From positions 2,294,001-2,358,000 of the forward strand of contig JAWPMV010000001.1 of the NCBI GenBank assembly GCA_033391075.1: DNA of 64,000 nt, in the 5' to 3' direction. The stretch's first letter is position 1; each line of letters opens with the position of its first letter. This stretch comes from Bacteroidia bacterium. Its GTDB lineage: Bacteria > Bacteroidota > Bacteroidia > J057. The notes beneath the pieces are model-generated. The model did not search any database. It saw only the letters and a program-made list of their open reading frames with translations, and was not told where the DNA came from. The position numbers and the translations under genes are program-made. Shown in pieces: positions 1-8,206 of the stretch.

Positions 1-1
1 G

Positions 2-268
2 GGACATAGCCTAAACGGCCCTTATCCAAATCCTGTAATCAATCAGGACATGATCTATGCGAGTCTTGAGCTATCCAGCTCGGAGAAGTTGAGCATAGAC
101 TTGTATGACTGGCAGGGAAAAAAGGTCTATAGTTGGGCAAATAAAGCCTATCCGGCTGGCGTACATAATTTTGAATTTCCTTTGTCAAGTAGTATTGCAA
201 AGGGCTTGTATCTCTTCTCTATAAAGGCAGGAGATGCGCATACAATGAGGAAAATTTTCCTCCAATAG
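2..268 (+). CDS. C-terminal end of a type IX secretion cargo protein (partial)
   Basis: The reading frame is open from the left edge of the window, so only the last 88 residues are present. It carries the start of a Por/T9SS C-terminal sorting domain: the YPNPV motif, then alternating beta strands (LSIDLYDWQGKKVYS), a GLY-LF-I strand and a final RKIFLQ tail. In Bacteroidota this domain directs outer-membrane translocation by the type IX system and is removed at the surface. The catalytic or binding part lies upstream of the window, so the function of the whole protein cannot be stated. A good intrinsic terminator follows 20 nt after the stop. Confidence 0.85.
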   Translation, partial: GHSLNGPYPNPVINQDMIYASLELSSSEKLSIDLYDWQGKKVYSWANKAYPAGVHNFEFPLSSSIAKGLYLFSIKAGDAHTMRKIFLQ

Positions 269-287
269 TCATAATAATTCAATCATT

Positions 288-325
288 AGGCCTCCTGATA
301 CAATTTTGTATTAGGGGGCTTTTTT
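288..325 (+). terminator. Rho-independent terminator after the T9SS cargo gene
   Basis: An imperfect stem of about 14 bp (GGCCTCCTGATACA against TGTATTAGGGGGCT, with G-T pairs) with a short T-rich loop is followed by TTTTTT. It separates the cargo gene from moaD. Confidence 0.8.
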
Positions 326-368
326 CTTGGATAAAACTGCTAAATTTGAGAATAATAAAATCGATAGG

Positions 369-611
369 ATGAAAATAAATCTGGTGGCTTTTGGTATTAC
401 GAAAGATATACTGGGAGCAAGAGAAGTAGAATATAGCTGGGAAGGTGCCCAAACTGTTGGAGGCTTATTAAAGGATTTGGGCGAAAAATATCCTCAACTC
501 GTTGACTTGACAAGTCTGAAGGTGGCTGTGAACAATGAATATGCGGATAATACTAAAGAAATAACGGAAAAAGACGAGGTGGTGCTAATCCCACCGGTAA
601 GTGGAGGATGA
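369..611 (+). CDS. moaD: Molybdopterin synthase sulfur-carrier subunit MoaD
   Basis: An 80-residue ubiquitin-fold protein of the usual MoaD length ending in the required Gly-Gly (PPVSGG). After adenylation the C-terminal glycine becomes a thiocarboxylate that donates sulfur to precursor Z in molybdenum cofactor synthesis. The frame could be extended upstream to a TTG at 327, but the ATG at 369 starts directly at the conserved MKINLVAFG strand and is preferred. The last four bases overlap the start of moaE (ATGA), so the two subunits are translationally coupled. No other Mo-cofactor gene is in the window. Confidence 0.93.
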   Translation: MKINLVAFGITKDILGAREVEYSWEGAQTVGGLLKDLGEKYPQLVDLTSLKVAVNNEYADNTKEITEKDEVVLIPPVSGG

Positions 612-1036
612 GTATGAATTTACCCCTGATACATATTAGTGAAAAGCCACTTGAGCTGGAGAAAATTACTCAAATGGTGACGGATGATGGCTGCGGAGCC
701 ATAGATATTTTTGTAGGAACAGTTCGGAATCAGACCAAAGGAAAGCCGGTGTTGAAACTGGACTTTGAAGCTTATGAAAAAATGGCGATATCCGAAATGG
801 CTAAATTGGCGGAGGAAGCTTCAGAAAGGTGGCCGGTAAAGAAAATGGCTATTCATCACCGAGTAGGAACCTTAGGCATAGGTGAAACGGCTGTAATCAT
901 TGCAGTTTCTACTCCCCATAGAAATGCTTCTTTTGAAGCCTGCAAATTTGTAATTGATACCTTAAAGCAAACCGTTCCCATCTGGAAGAAAGAGATTTTT
1001 GAAGATGGAGAAGTCTGGGTTGCTGCTCACCCCTGA
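608..1036 (+). CDS. moaE: Molybdopterin synthase catalytic subunit MoaE
   Basis: A 142-residue MoaE-family protein that forms a heterotetramer with MoaD and makes the dithiolene of molybdopterin in the cytoplasm. Visible family features are the FVGTVRNQTKGK segment near residue 35, the STPHRNASFEAC segment near 101-112 (His/Arg of the active site), and Lys120 and Lys127/128 in TLKQTVPIWKKE, equivalent to the catalytic lysines of the E. coli enzyme. The start overlaps the moaD stop by 4 nt. It ends one base before the convergent GNAT gene. Confidence 0.93.
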   Translation: MSMNLPLIHISEKPLELEKITQMVTDDGCGAIDIFVGTVRNQTKGKPVLKLDFEAYEKMAISEMAKLAEEASERWPVKKMAIHHRVGTLGIGETAVIIAVSTPHRNASFEACKFVIDTLKQTVPIWKKEIFEDGEVWVAAHP

Positions 1037-1501
1037 TTATAATTTTTGTTCGAAAAAGCGGATTCCGGGAGTAGGATTCTGGTTATATCTTTCTATTTCG
1101 TAAAATCCCATTTGGGCATAAAGGCGATGTGCTGCTTTCATGCGTGGATGCGTATCCAGCCTCATGCGCTGGTAGCCATTCCTTTTTGCCTCCGCGATTA
1201 GAAGCTCAACCAATTTTTTCCCTATCCCTCTTTTCCTAAAATCATCCAGGACAAACATGCGTTTCATTTCGCAGATTCCTTCTCCAATTTTTTGATAAGC
1301 GATCATCCCGGCTGGCTGTCCTTCTTCCTCTGCCAAAAACAGGGCGCCATCAGGAGGGCCATACTTCCCTGGCAATTCATCCAGTTCTTTTTGAAAATCA
1401 CCAAGAGCTGCATCGTGATTTCTCCACAATCCGTAGCTGATAAAAAGCGATCGAATTGCTTCCAGTTCTTCCTTTGTTTTTACAGAAACAATTCGCGTCA
1501 T
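1037..1501 (-). CDS. GNAT-family N-acetyltransferase
   Basis: A 154-residue single-domain acetyltransferase. The acetyl-CoA binding motif A is visible as FRKRGIGKKLVELLIAEA (about residues 90-107), preceded by the MKRMFVLDDF strand and followed by the C-terminal AHRLYAQMGFYEIERY motif B. Substrate is not predictable. It overlaps the upstream DoxX-like gene by 4 nt, so the two are probably co-transcribed. Confidence 0.88.
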   Translation of the reverse strand: MTRIVSVKTKEELEAIRSLFISYGLWRNHDAALGDFQKELDELPGKYGPPDGALFLAEEEGQPAGMIAYQKIGEGICEMKRMFVLDDFRKRGIGKKLVELLIAEAKRNGYQRMRLDTHPRMKAAHRLYAQMGFYEIERYNQNPTPGIRFFEQKL

Positions 1502-1911
1502 CCAGCAGCAATATCAGAAAATAGTACGATTGCAATCAGAACAAAAGAGGCATAGGATATCAGAGTTGCGGCTCCTTCATAATCTTTGGCCACTCTTTGT
1601 CCAAAAAACAGCATAACCAGACTTAAGCCAGCCAGTTGAGCTCCTACCATAGCAAAATCTGTTGAGCCATCAACGATTAGCATGACTAAACCAATGCCGG
1701 ATACGATACCTGTCAGCAATTCCAGAAAAGTGATGATTCCTAGATTAGCCGGGACCATATTTTTGAGGGGACTATTTTTGAAATGATCCTGTAACCAGGA
1801 TAGATTCCCTTTCCAGTCGACAAGTTTATCTATGCCTGATTGTAGAAAAAGTATGGCTAAAAATGCAGCCGCAATCATCCGGGCGGATGGTATAGCTTGT
1901 AGTAATTCCAT
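1498..1911 (-). CDS. DoxX-like small integral membrane protein
   Basis: A 137-residue protein with four hydrophobic segments (about residues 10-25, 55-80, 88-103 and 118-134). The pattern, with FLQSGIDKLVDWKGN after the first helix, is that of the DoxX/DoxD-like superfamily, whose members are small inner-membrane proteins often linked to redox processes. No catalytic residue can be assigned. Its last codons overlap the GNAT gene downstream. Confidence 0.7.
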   Translation of the reverse strand: MELLQAIPSARMIAAAFLAILFLQSGIDKLVDWKGNLSWLQDHFKNSPLKNMVPANLGIITFLELLTGIVSGIGLVMLIVDGSTDFAMVGAQLAGLSLVMLFFGQRVAKDYEGAATLISYASFVLIAIVLFSDIAAG

Positions 1912-1940
1912 GTTATTATCCTTATTGTTCTGGCTCGAAA

Positions 1941-3083
1941 TTAGCCAGAAATGATTTCATAATCTATTTCTTCCTGTTGGTTAGCCGCATTTTTCTTTTT
2001 CCAGCTAAAGAGAAAGCGAATAAAGAAGAAAGAGAATAAGATGCTCAGGATAGCAAGTACAATAAGAGCGGCCGTACTTAATACAGGATAGGAAAGGGCT
2101 TTGAATGCCTGCTGAGAAACGAATGCCTGGTTTTCCTGATCTTCCAGTTCTTTACTATAAAGAAAGACAGGTACAGAAAAATCAAAATCTGCCAGGGCTT
2201 CCAACCAGCCATTAGCAGCTATGCTTTCCAGGCTGGATAAATGAATTTCCTGACAAACATCATGGGCCAGTCTAAGGTCTCTGGACAAGCTTTCCCAATC
2301 CAGGGCCTCTTGAGACATCAAACCTTCAAAGGACTGGCTGGAAGTACTTCCCAGTCCAACTCTTTGAGCTCTTGCTCCATAATCCAGGATACTTGCAGGA
2401 TAGACATAAGGGGTATTGGTATGGCAAAGAGGAATGATTCTATCCGTTTCTACATTGAGGATTTGCCCCATATATTGAAGGGCCTTGGCTTCTTCAGGCT
2501 TTTCATCCAGACTAAAAGGCAGGACATAACTTTCGAGTACATAGCCATCTCTATGAACAGCCGTCTTGAATTCCTGAAAAAGAGGTAAGGCCAATTGCAA
2601 TTCCTCTTGTTCAAATAGATTGAGATATGCATTCCATGCGCTCAACATGGGTTGCTCTGCCCATTTTTGCAACTCTTCGGGAGCTGGCCTGAGGTCAACT
2701 CCTATTCCTGCCCACTGTAAGCCATGGCTATCAGACCAGCTTTTGAAACTTTGATAGCGTTTGAGCAGGCTGGATACATTATCTATTCGAAAGGTATATG
2801 ACTGGGCTTTTGGGGCCCTTATCCAGGCAAAGACAGGAATGCCGGCTTCATTCAACAAACGGATATTTGCTGCCCTTTCGTCTGAGAAGTCATCTATACC
2901 AATTCTGAGTTCTGCGCCCATTTCCAGCAGAATCTCTTTGATCTGAGGTCGAGAAATAAGGCTTTGAAAAGTGGCTGGATCAGAATCGGAAAAGAAGGAA
3001 AGCAAGGGGCGTGCGATAACACCTTGCTTTCCAAATAAAAACAATGATATAAAAAGTAATATGAATAAGCGCTTTAGGCTCAT
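1941..3083 (-). CDS. Unknown membrane-anchored protein, predicted barrel-like secreted domain
   Basis: I do not recognise the family. The 380-residue product has an N-terminal signal peptide or anchor (MSLKRLFILLFISLFLFGK), a large extracytoplasmic domain, and one C-terminal transmembrane helix (about 335-362) followed by a basic then acidic cytoplasmic tail. Short strands ending in charged residues (RIGIDDF, GIPVFAWI, WAGIGVDLRP, VLESYVLPF) alternate with helices, which suggests a TIM-barrel, glycosidase-like fold; that is inference. Its start codon overlaps the stop of the thiolase gene by one base, so it is the second gene of that operon. Confidence 0.8.
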   Translation of the reverse strand: MSLKRLFILLFISLFLFGKQGVIARPLLSFFSDSDPATFQSLISRPQIKEILLEMGAELRIGIDDFSDERAANIRLLNEAGIPVFAWIRAPKAQSYTFRIDNVSSLLKRYQSFKSWSDSHGLQWAGIGVDLRPAPEELQKWAEQPMLSAWNAYLNLFEQEELQLALPLFQEFKTAVHRDGYVLESYVLPFSLDEKPEEAKALQYMGQILNVETDRIIPLCHTNTPYVYPASILDYGARAQRVGLGSTSSQSFEGLMSQEALDWESLSRDLRLAHDVCQEIHLSSLESIAANGWLEALADFDFSVPVFLYSKELEDQENQAFVSQQAFKALSYPVLSTAALIVLAILSILFSFFFIRFLFSWKKKNAANQQEEIDYEIISG

Positions 3084-4261
3084 TATGCTTTTTCAAGTAC
3101 TATAGAAGAGGCTCCTCCTCCTCCATTACAAATAGCTGCACATCCTATGCTGGCATCGTTTTGTTGTAAAACCCCATTTAAGGTTGTGACAATGCGTGCG
3201 CCGGATGCACCTAGGGGATGTCCCAAAGAGACAGCTCCTCCGTGAATATTAACTTTTTCTCTGTCAATGTCCAATACTTTATTAAAGGCTAATGTAACAA
3301 CAGAAAAAGCTTCATTAACTTCAAAGTAATCTACATCTTTCAGGCTCATGCCTGCCATTTTCAAGGCTTTTGGGGCGGCCAAGGTAGGAGCTGTAGTAAA
3401 CCATGCAGGCTCTTGTGCAGCATCAGCAAAGGATACAATTCTTGCCAAAGGCTTTAATCCCAATTCTTTCATCTTCTTCTCGCTAACGAGAACGAGGGCA
3501 CTGGCGCCATCATTGATCGTAGAAGCATTGGCTGCTGTTACAGTCCCGTCTTTTGTGAATGCCGGACGAAGAGAAGGAATCTTTTCAAAGCGAACCTTTT
3601 TATATTCTTCATCTTCTTTGATCTCCAGCGGATCCCCTTTCCTTTGAGGAACCATGACGGAAACAATCTCTCCTGCAAATTTACCACTTTCAGTAGCTTC
3701 CGCTGATCTTTCATAAGAAGATATAGCAAAGCTATCCTGCTCTTCACGACTGATGTTGTATTTTTCAGCAGTTCTATCTGCATAGATACCCATGGCATGC
3801 TGATCATAGGGATCCATGAGTCCATCTTTCGCTAAACCATCAATCAGGCTGGCGTCTCCATATTTGTACCCAAAGCGAGCTTTTGGAACGTAGTAAGGAA
3901 CCATTGACATATTTTCCATTCCTCCCGCTACCATGATATCTGCTCCGCCCATCTTGATGCTTTGAGCGGCCAACATAATAGACTTTGCCCCGGAAGAACA
4001 TACTTTATTGACCGTAGTACAAGGTACTTCATAGCCAATCCCGGCAGCCAAAGCAGCCTGCCTAGCAGGTGCCTGTCCTAAATTTGCAGAACAAACATTG
4101 CCCATAAAAACTTCTTCCACCTGGGAAGCATTAACCTGAGCTTTTTCCAAAGCTCCTTTTATCGCTGCGGCTCCTAATTTGGTAGCATCTACATTGGCAA
4201 ACATTCCACCAAAGCTTCCTATTGGAGTTCTGACCGCAGAGACGATATAAACTTCATTCAT
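3083..4261 (-). CDS. Acetyl-CoA C-acetyltransferase (thiolase)
   Basis: A 392-residue thiolase, the normal length, that joins or cleaves acetyl units on CoA (2 acetyl-CoA to acetoacetyl-CoA). The nucleophilic Cys88 lies in NKVCSSGAKS, His348 in GHPLGASGAR, and the acid/base Cys378 in AICNGGGGASS. The overall pattern is closest to biosynthetic/degradative AtoB-type enzymes. It is followed with a 1-nt overlap by the unknown membrane protein. A second, more FadA/PcaF-like thiolase is at 56750-57955. Confidence 0.93.
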   Translation of the reverse strand: MNEVYIVSAVRTPIGSFGGMFANVDATKLGAAAIKGALEKAQVNASQVEEVFMGNVCSANLGQAPARQAALAAGIGYEVPCTTVNKVCSSGAKSIMLAAQSIKMGGADIMVAGGMENMSMVPYYVPKARFGYKYGDASLIDGLAKDGLMDPYDQHAMGIYADRTAEKYNISREEQDSFAISSYERSAEATESGKFAGEIVSVMVPQRKGDPLEIKEDEEYKKVRFEKIPSLRPAFTKDGTVTAANASTINDGASALVLVSEKKMKELGLKPLARIVSFADAAQEPAWFTTAPTLAAPKALKMAGMSLKDVDYFEVNEAFSVVTLAFNKVLDIDREKVNIHGGAVSLGHPLGASGARIVTTLNGVLQQNDASIGCAAICNGGGGASSIVLEKA

Positions 4262-4314
4262 ATATATTATTGCTTAAAATATTCAGCTCTGCAAATTACG
4301 CTTAATTCTGCAAT

Positions 4315-5304
4315 TCAAAAACGGAAAGCTACGCTTCCAAAACTTAGTCCGCTCCCTGATCCTATCATCATAACCAGATCATTTTTTTGAATTAATCCCT
4401 TCTCCATCGCCGAGTTGAAGGTAATTGGTATACAGGCAGAACCTGTATATGCATAATATTCCATTGAAGTGTGAGCGCGATCGTGTGGGACCTTGAGATT
4501 GTCAAGGGTTTGTCGGATGCTATTTATATTGATTTGGGTGAGAATATATTGTTTGACTTCCATTGGGCTGAAGTCAAATCTCTTTCCCAGATTTCTTGCC
4601 ATGGTTGTCCATACCTGAGGGTTGAGCTCTGGAGGAAATCGATAATTAATCCTCAATTTGTCTTCCCCTTTCTGAATGCTCTCTGGGGTGATGGGATGTT
4701 TGGTCCCTCCTCCATAGATACCCATGCCGTCATAGTATTGACCCAGGGTAATCAGTTCACTGCCAAGGTAACCAGCTGAGCCTCCCTCCTCTGACCCCAA
4801 AATAATAGCACCCGCCCCATCTGCAAAGAGGGTGACGGTTTTCTTATTGGTCTGATCCAGGTACTTGGAGATTGCATAGGCGCCGACGACCATGACATGA
4901 TTGTATCGCTTATCAGTCATGATATACTTAGCCGCAACATCTAGTCCGGTAATAAAACCTGCGCATGCGGCATTCAGGTCAAAGGTACCTGCATGTCCTG
5001 CCTGTAAACGATATTGAAGTACAGATGCGGTAGAAGGGGTAAGGTATTCAGGAGTATCAGTCGCGACGATAATGAGGTCCAAATCTTTGGCTTGCAAACC
5101 CGCTCTGTCCAGAGCTTGATTAGCCGCATGAATACAAAGGTCTATGGTGGACTCATCTTCAGCACACCATCTTCTTTCCTTGATCTGTAAATTACCACAA
5201 AGCCAGGTGCTAACATCTTCCCCAAGGCTTTCATCAAAATAGCTATTGGGAAGGACCCGTGAAGGGACATAGGCTCCTGACGATCTTATCACCGCATTAC
5301 GCAT
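4315..5304 (-). CDS. FabH-like 3-oxoacyl-ACP synthase III family protein with altered active site
   Basis: A 329-residue thiolase-fold protein of KAS III type. The nucleophilic Cys114 is in the expected context (DLNAACAGFITG), and the C-terminal GSGSGLSFGS glycine loop is present. The two other catalytic residues appear lost: the canonical PHQAN histidine aligns with Thr256 (ILTQININ), and the GNTS asparagine with Tyr286 (YAYTGSACIP). It is therefore more likely an acyl-transfer or specialised condensing enzyme than the housekeeping FabH. It is a single minus-strand gene, 53 nt upstream of the thiolase gene and probably transcribed with it. Confidence 0.85.
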   Translation of the reverse strand: MRNAVIRSSGAYVPSRVLPNSYFDESLGEDVSTWLCGNLQIKERRWCAEDESTIDLCIHAANQALDRAGLQAKDLDLIIVATDTPEYLTPSTASVLQYRLQAGHAGTFDLNAACAGFITGLDVAAKYIMTDKRYNHVMVVGAYAISKYLDQTNKKTVTLFADGAGAIILGSEEGGSAGYLGSELITLGQYYDGMGIYGGGTKHPITPESIQKGEDKLRINYRFPPELNPQVWTTMARNLGKRFDFSPMEVKQYILTQININSIRQTLDNLKVPHDRAHTSMEYYAYTGSACIPITFNSAMEKGLIQKNDLVMMIGSGSGLSFGSVAFRF

Positions 5305-5453
5305 GAATACCGCTTTGTCAATCCTAAAAATACCCCGAAGAGCTGTTTGCTCATCGAGTACCTAAAATACAAAAATTATAGTAACCTGAAATGTAACAGG
5401 AAAGACTATTTTGAAAAGATTCTTGTTTTCGATATTTTGAATAAAAGGAGACG

Positions 5454-5783
5454 ATGTTACTACTAATTTTATTTTCCATAGGTCTAATTGCAATCATAGC
5501 ATGGGCTGCTAGTTCTACAAATAATTCAACAAGTACGAAGCCTTTGTCAAAACCGGACGTAAATCCTTCAGATAGAAAACAAGGGTCTAAAGAGTTTACT
5601 CGATGGGATGGAAAAAGCCCCCTTGGAGGGGTATCAAATAAAGGCTACAATACATCAAATAATATACCTAGAGGTTGGCGCAGAGAGACAAGTACTACCA
5701 CAACGGATAAACATACCTTTACTACTACCAGGTATTACGACGAGAAGGGAAGACTCATGAAAACTGAAACAGATAAAATTTAA
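5454..5783 (+). CDS. Small hypothetical protein with N-terminal membrane anchor
   Basis: A 109-residue product with one N-terminal hydrophobic helix (residues 1-19), a Ser/Thr/Lys-rich linker and a short conserved-looking tail (FTTTRYYDEKGRLMKTETDK) resembling a single RHS/YD-like strand pair. The start is well supported by an AAAGGAG sequence 5-6 nt upstream, which is unusually strong for this genome. Function is unknown. It stands alone between the FabH-like gene and the convergent pyrophosphatase. Confidence 0.65.
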   Translation: MLLLILFSIGLIAIIAWAASSTNNSTSTKPLSKPDVNPSDRKQGSKEFTRWDGKSPLGGVSNKGYNTSNNIPRGWRRETSTTTTDKHTFTTTRYYDEKGRLMKTETDKI

Positions 5784-5894
5784 CTATCTGTTAAGCTCGA
5801 TTCAATAGGGCATTATCTTTTTACCTCAAAACTCTCCAAAGAATCTTGAGTAAGGATAAAAATTCAATTTTAATACTTTAAACTTAGAGAAGCC

Positions 5895-5938
5895 TACGGT
5901 TTTGGTCTTTAGTATGGTTTAGTATTAAGGAAAAGACC
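5895..5938. terminator. Weak hairpin between convergent genes
   Basis: GGTCTTT and AAAGACC form a 7-bp stem around a loop of about 20 nt, in the 170-bp gap between the small protein (+) and the pyrophosphatase (-). It could be a weak bidirectional terminator. There is no long T-run on either strand. Confidence 0.3.
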
Positions 5939-5953
5939 GTCAGAAGCTTCATT

Positions 5954-6691
5954 TTATATTTCCCCTTCTTCTGAAAGGGCTTCCTGCCAGCTCTGGCCAA
6001 AATTGATCATGCGGAGAGTGGCGACTGAAAGTTTGTTTTCCAGATTACCAAACTTCAATCGATAATCCTTCATGCTTCGGTTGATAATTTCGAGAGCTTC
6101 CTCCCTGCCATAGACATCTGTAATCTCACATTTCTTCTCATCTGCACCGGGCATTTGCTTATATGTGAGGAAATAATGCTCAAGTCTTCTTACAATTGAA
6201 CTCGGACAATCAAGAATATCTTTCCATTCTTCATAAACTTCATCTCCTTTCAGAATTGCAATGATCTTATCATCGGCTTCTCCGCCATCAATCATTCTAA
6301 ACCCACCAATAGGAATGGCCGGGACAAGGATGTCGCCATGGGTAATGTCTCGTTCTGTCAATACACATATATCCAGAGGATCTCCATCTCCAACGATATT
6401 TTTCCTTCCACTTTTTTCCATACAATAAGTAGCTACCTCATCTCCACAATAAGTCTGCGGAATAAATCCATAAAGCGCTGGAACAATATTGGAGAATTTT
6501 TGAGGCCTGTCAACTTTCAGGTATCCGGTTGCTTTGTCAACTTCATACTTTACCGTGTCAGTAGGTACAACCTCTATAAAAGAGGTAACAAGTTCCGGAG
6601 CTTCCGGACCTATCTGAACCCCATGCCAGGGATGAGATTTATACCGCAAGCCAATCAACTCCCAAATTCTCGTTAATGAATTTTGTCCCAT
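5954..6691 (-). CDS. ppa: Inorganic pyrophosphatase, family I
   Basis: A 245-residue soluble pyrophosphatase that hydrolyses PPi to phosphate and pulls biosynthetic reactions forward. The family signature DGDPLDICV (Asp102, Asp104, Asp107, Mg2+ ligands) is intact, with conserved YGFIPQTYCGD before it and GGEADDKIIAI after it. It is longer than the approximately 175-residue E. coli enzyme because of N- and C-terminal extensions. It is monocistronic. Confidence 0.92.
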   Translation of the reverse strand: MGQNSLTRIWELIGLRYKSHPWHGVQIGPEAPELVTSFIEVVPTDTVKYEVDKATGYLKVDRPQKFSNIVPALYGFIPQTYCGDEVATYCMEKSGRKNIVGDGDPLDICVLTERDITHGDILVPAIPIGGFRMIDGGEADDKIIAILKGDEVYEEWKDILDCPSSIVRRLEHYFLTYKQMPGADEKKCEITDVYGREEALEIINRSMKDYRLKFGNLENKLSVATLRMINFGQSWQEALSEEGEI

Positions 6692-6910
6692 TTTTTCTGT
6701 CTTTTGTTTATGCTATCTACGTTAAAATATAATTACTTTCTATTCGAAAAGAGCTCAGTTTAGACCTGTTATCTTTATACATAATACATGCCTAATTCTG
6801 ATTTGGTTTGTTTTTTTCTGCCTAAAAAAGCTATTTCGCGGGCAGAAAAGATCCTCCAGAAGCAAATCTGAAGAACCCGAGATTCATTTTCCTAATTCAA
6901 CGCTAAAAAT

Positions 6911-8155
6911 ATGGCAATTATTAAAGCATTTGCTGGATTTCGCCCAAAAGCTGAAAAAGCCAAAAATGTGGCATCCAGGCCCTATGATGTTCTCAATTCT
7001 CAAGAAGCTAGAGAAGAGGTAAAAGGAAATCCGGATTCCTTTCTGTATGTGGTAAAACCGGAAATTGATTTACCAGAAGATATCAATCCTTACGACGACA
7101 AGGTGTATGAAAAAGGAAGGGATAATTTTACTCGTTTGGTAGATTCCGGGGCTTTCTTTCAGGATGGAGAGGACTGCCTCTATATTTACCGACAGGAAAT
7201 GAACGGGAAGTTCCAGTCAGGCATACTGGCTGCCGCTGCTGTTTCAGATTACCTGGATGGAGTCATCAAAAAACATGAATTGACCCGCCCGGTAAAGGAA
7301 GAGGACAGGAAAAAGCATGTGCGGGTATCCGGAATGAATGCCGAACCCGTATTCTTTGCTTATCCTGCAGTGAAAGAACTGGATGAACTGGTGGCTGAGA
7401 TTCAAAAAAATGAGCCGGAATACGATTTTGTTGCAGATGATGGATTCGGACATACTTTATGGGTGGTAAATGATCCGGCTCAAATTCAGGAAATCATTAG
7501 CTTGTTTGAGGAAAAGGTTCCCTATACTTATGTGGCGGACGGTCATCACCGAACTGCTGCTGCTGCTTTAGTTGGAGCTGATTTGCAAGCAGAAAATTCT
7601 CAGCATACAGGAAAAGAGGCCTATAACTATTTTATGGCGGTTCATTTTCCGGATGATCAGCTGACAATTATTGATTATAATCGAGTTGTTAAGGATTTAA
7701 ATGGTCTTGAGAAAGCTGATTTTATTGAGAAAATCCAGGAACATTTTGAGGTAAAAGAAGAATCTGCGCAGTATAAGCCTGATCAACTCCATGAGCTCAG
7801 TATGTATCTGGGCAATAATTGGTATTCTTTGAAAGCCCATGAGGATACCTATGATGATAGTGATCCTATTGGAGTGCTGGATGTAACTATTTTATCCAAA
7901 TATATCCTGGAACCAATTCTCGGAATCAAAGATCTACGCAGAGATAAGAGAATTGACTTTGTAGGAGGAATTCGAGGCTTGGGAGAATTGGAAAGAAGAG
8001 TTGATAATGGCGAAATGAAATTGGCATTTGCCTTATATCCGGTGTCTATGCAACAATTGATTGATATAGCAGATTCCGGAAATATAATGCCTCCCAAGAC
8101 CACCTGGTTTGAGCCCAAACTCAGGAGTGGGCTGGTTGTTCATAAGTTTCTCTAG
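6911..8155 (+). CDS. DUF1015 family protein
   Basis: A 414-residue protein of the DUF1015 family, recognised from the start (IIKAFAGFRPKAEKAKNVASRPYDV), the HELTRPVKEEDR segment and the central YVADGHHRTAAA motif near residue 205, probably a nucleotide or phosphate site. In other Bacteroidota the family often sits next to serine biosynthesis genes; here no such neighbour is present. The biochemical role is not established from this sequence. It ends at a strong terminator. Confidence 0.85.
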   Translation: MAIIKAFAGFRPKAEKAKNVASRPYDVLNSQEAREEVKGNPDSFLYVVKPEIDLPEDINPYDDKVYEKGRDNFTRLVDSGAFFQDGEDCLYIYRQEMNGKFQSGILAAAAVSDYLDGVIKKHELTRPVKEEDRKKHVRVSGMNAEPVFFAYPAVKELDELVAEIQKNEPEYDFVADDGFGHTLWVVNDPAQIQEIISLFEEKVPYTYVADGHHRTAAAALVGADLQAENSQHTGKEAYNYFMAVHFPDDQLTIIDYNRVVKDLNGLEKADFIEKIQEHFEVKEESAQYKPDQLHELSMYLGNNWYSLKAHEDTYDDSDPIGVLDVTILSKYILEPILGIKDLRRDKRIDFVGGIRGLGELERRVDNGEMKLAFALYPVSMQQLIDIADSGNIMPPKTTWFEPKLRSGLVVHKFL

Positions 8156-8168
8156 AAAGTTGAATATG

Positions 8169-8206
8169 AAAAAGAGGCATCGCAAAAAAGCGATGCCTCT
8201 TTTTTT
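8169..8206. terminator. Strong bidirectional terminator
   Basis: A perfect 13-bp stem (AAAGAGGCATCGC / GCGATGCCTCTTT) with an A6 loop, flanked by A-run and T-run, ends the DUF1015 gene. It lies next to the stop of the convergent oxygenase gene, so it can serve both strands. Confidence 0.93.

Noticed and set aside
327-368. Upstream TTG extension of moaD
   Set aside because: It begins in the tail of the preceding terminator and adds 14 residues not typical for MoaD.
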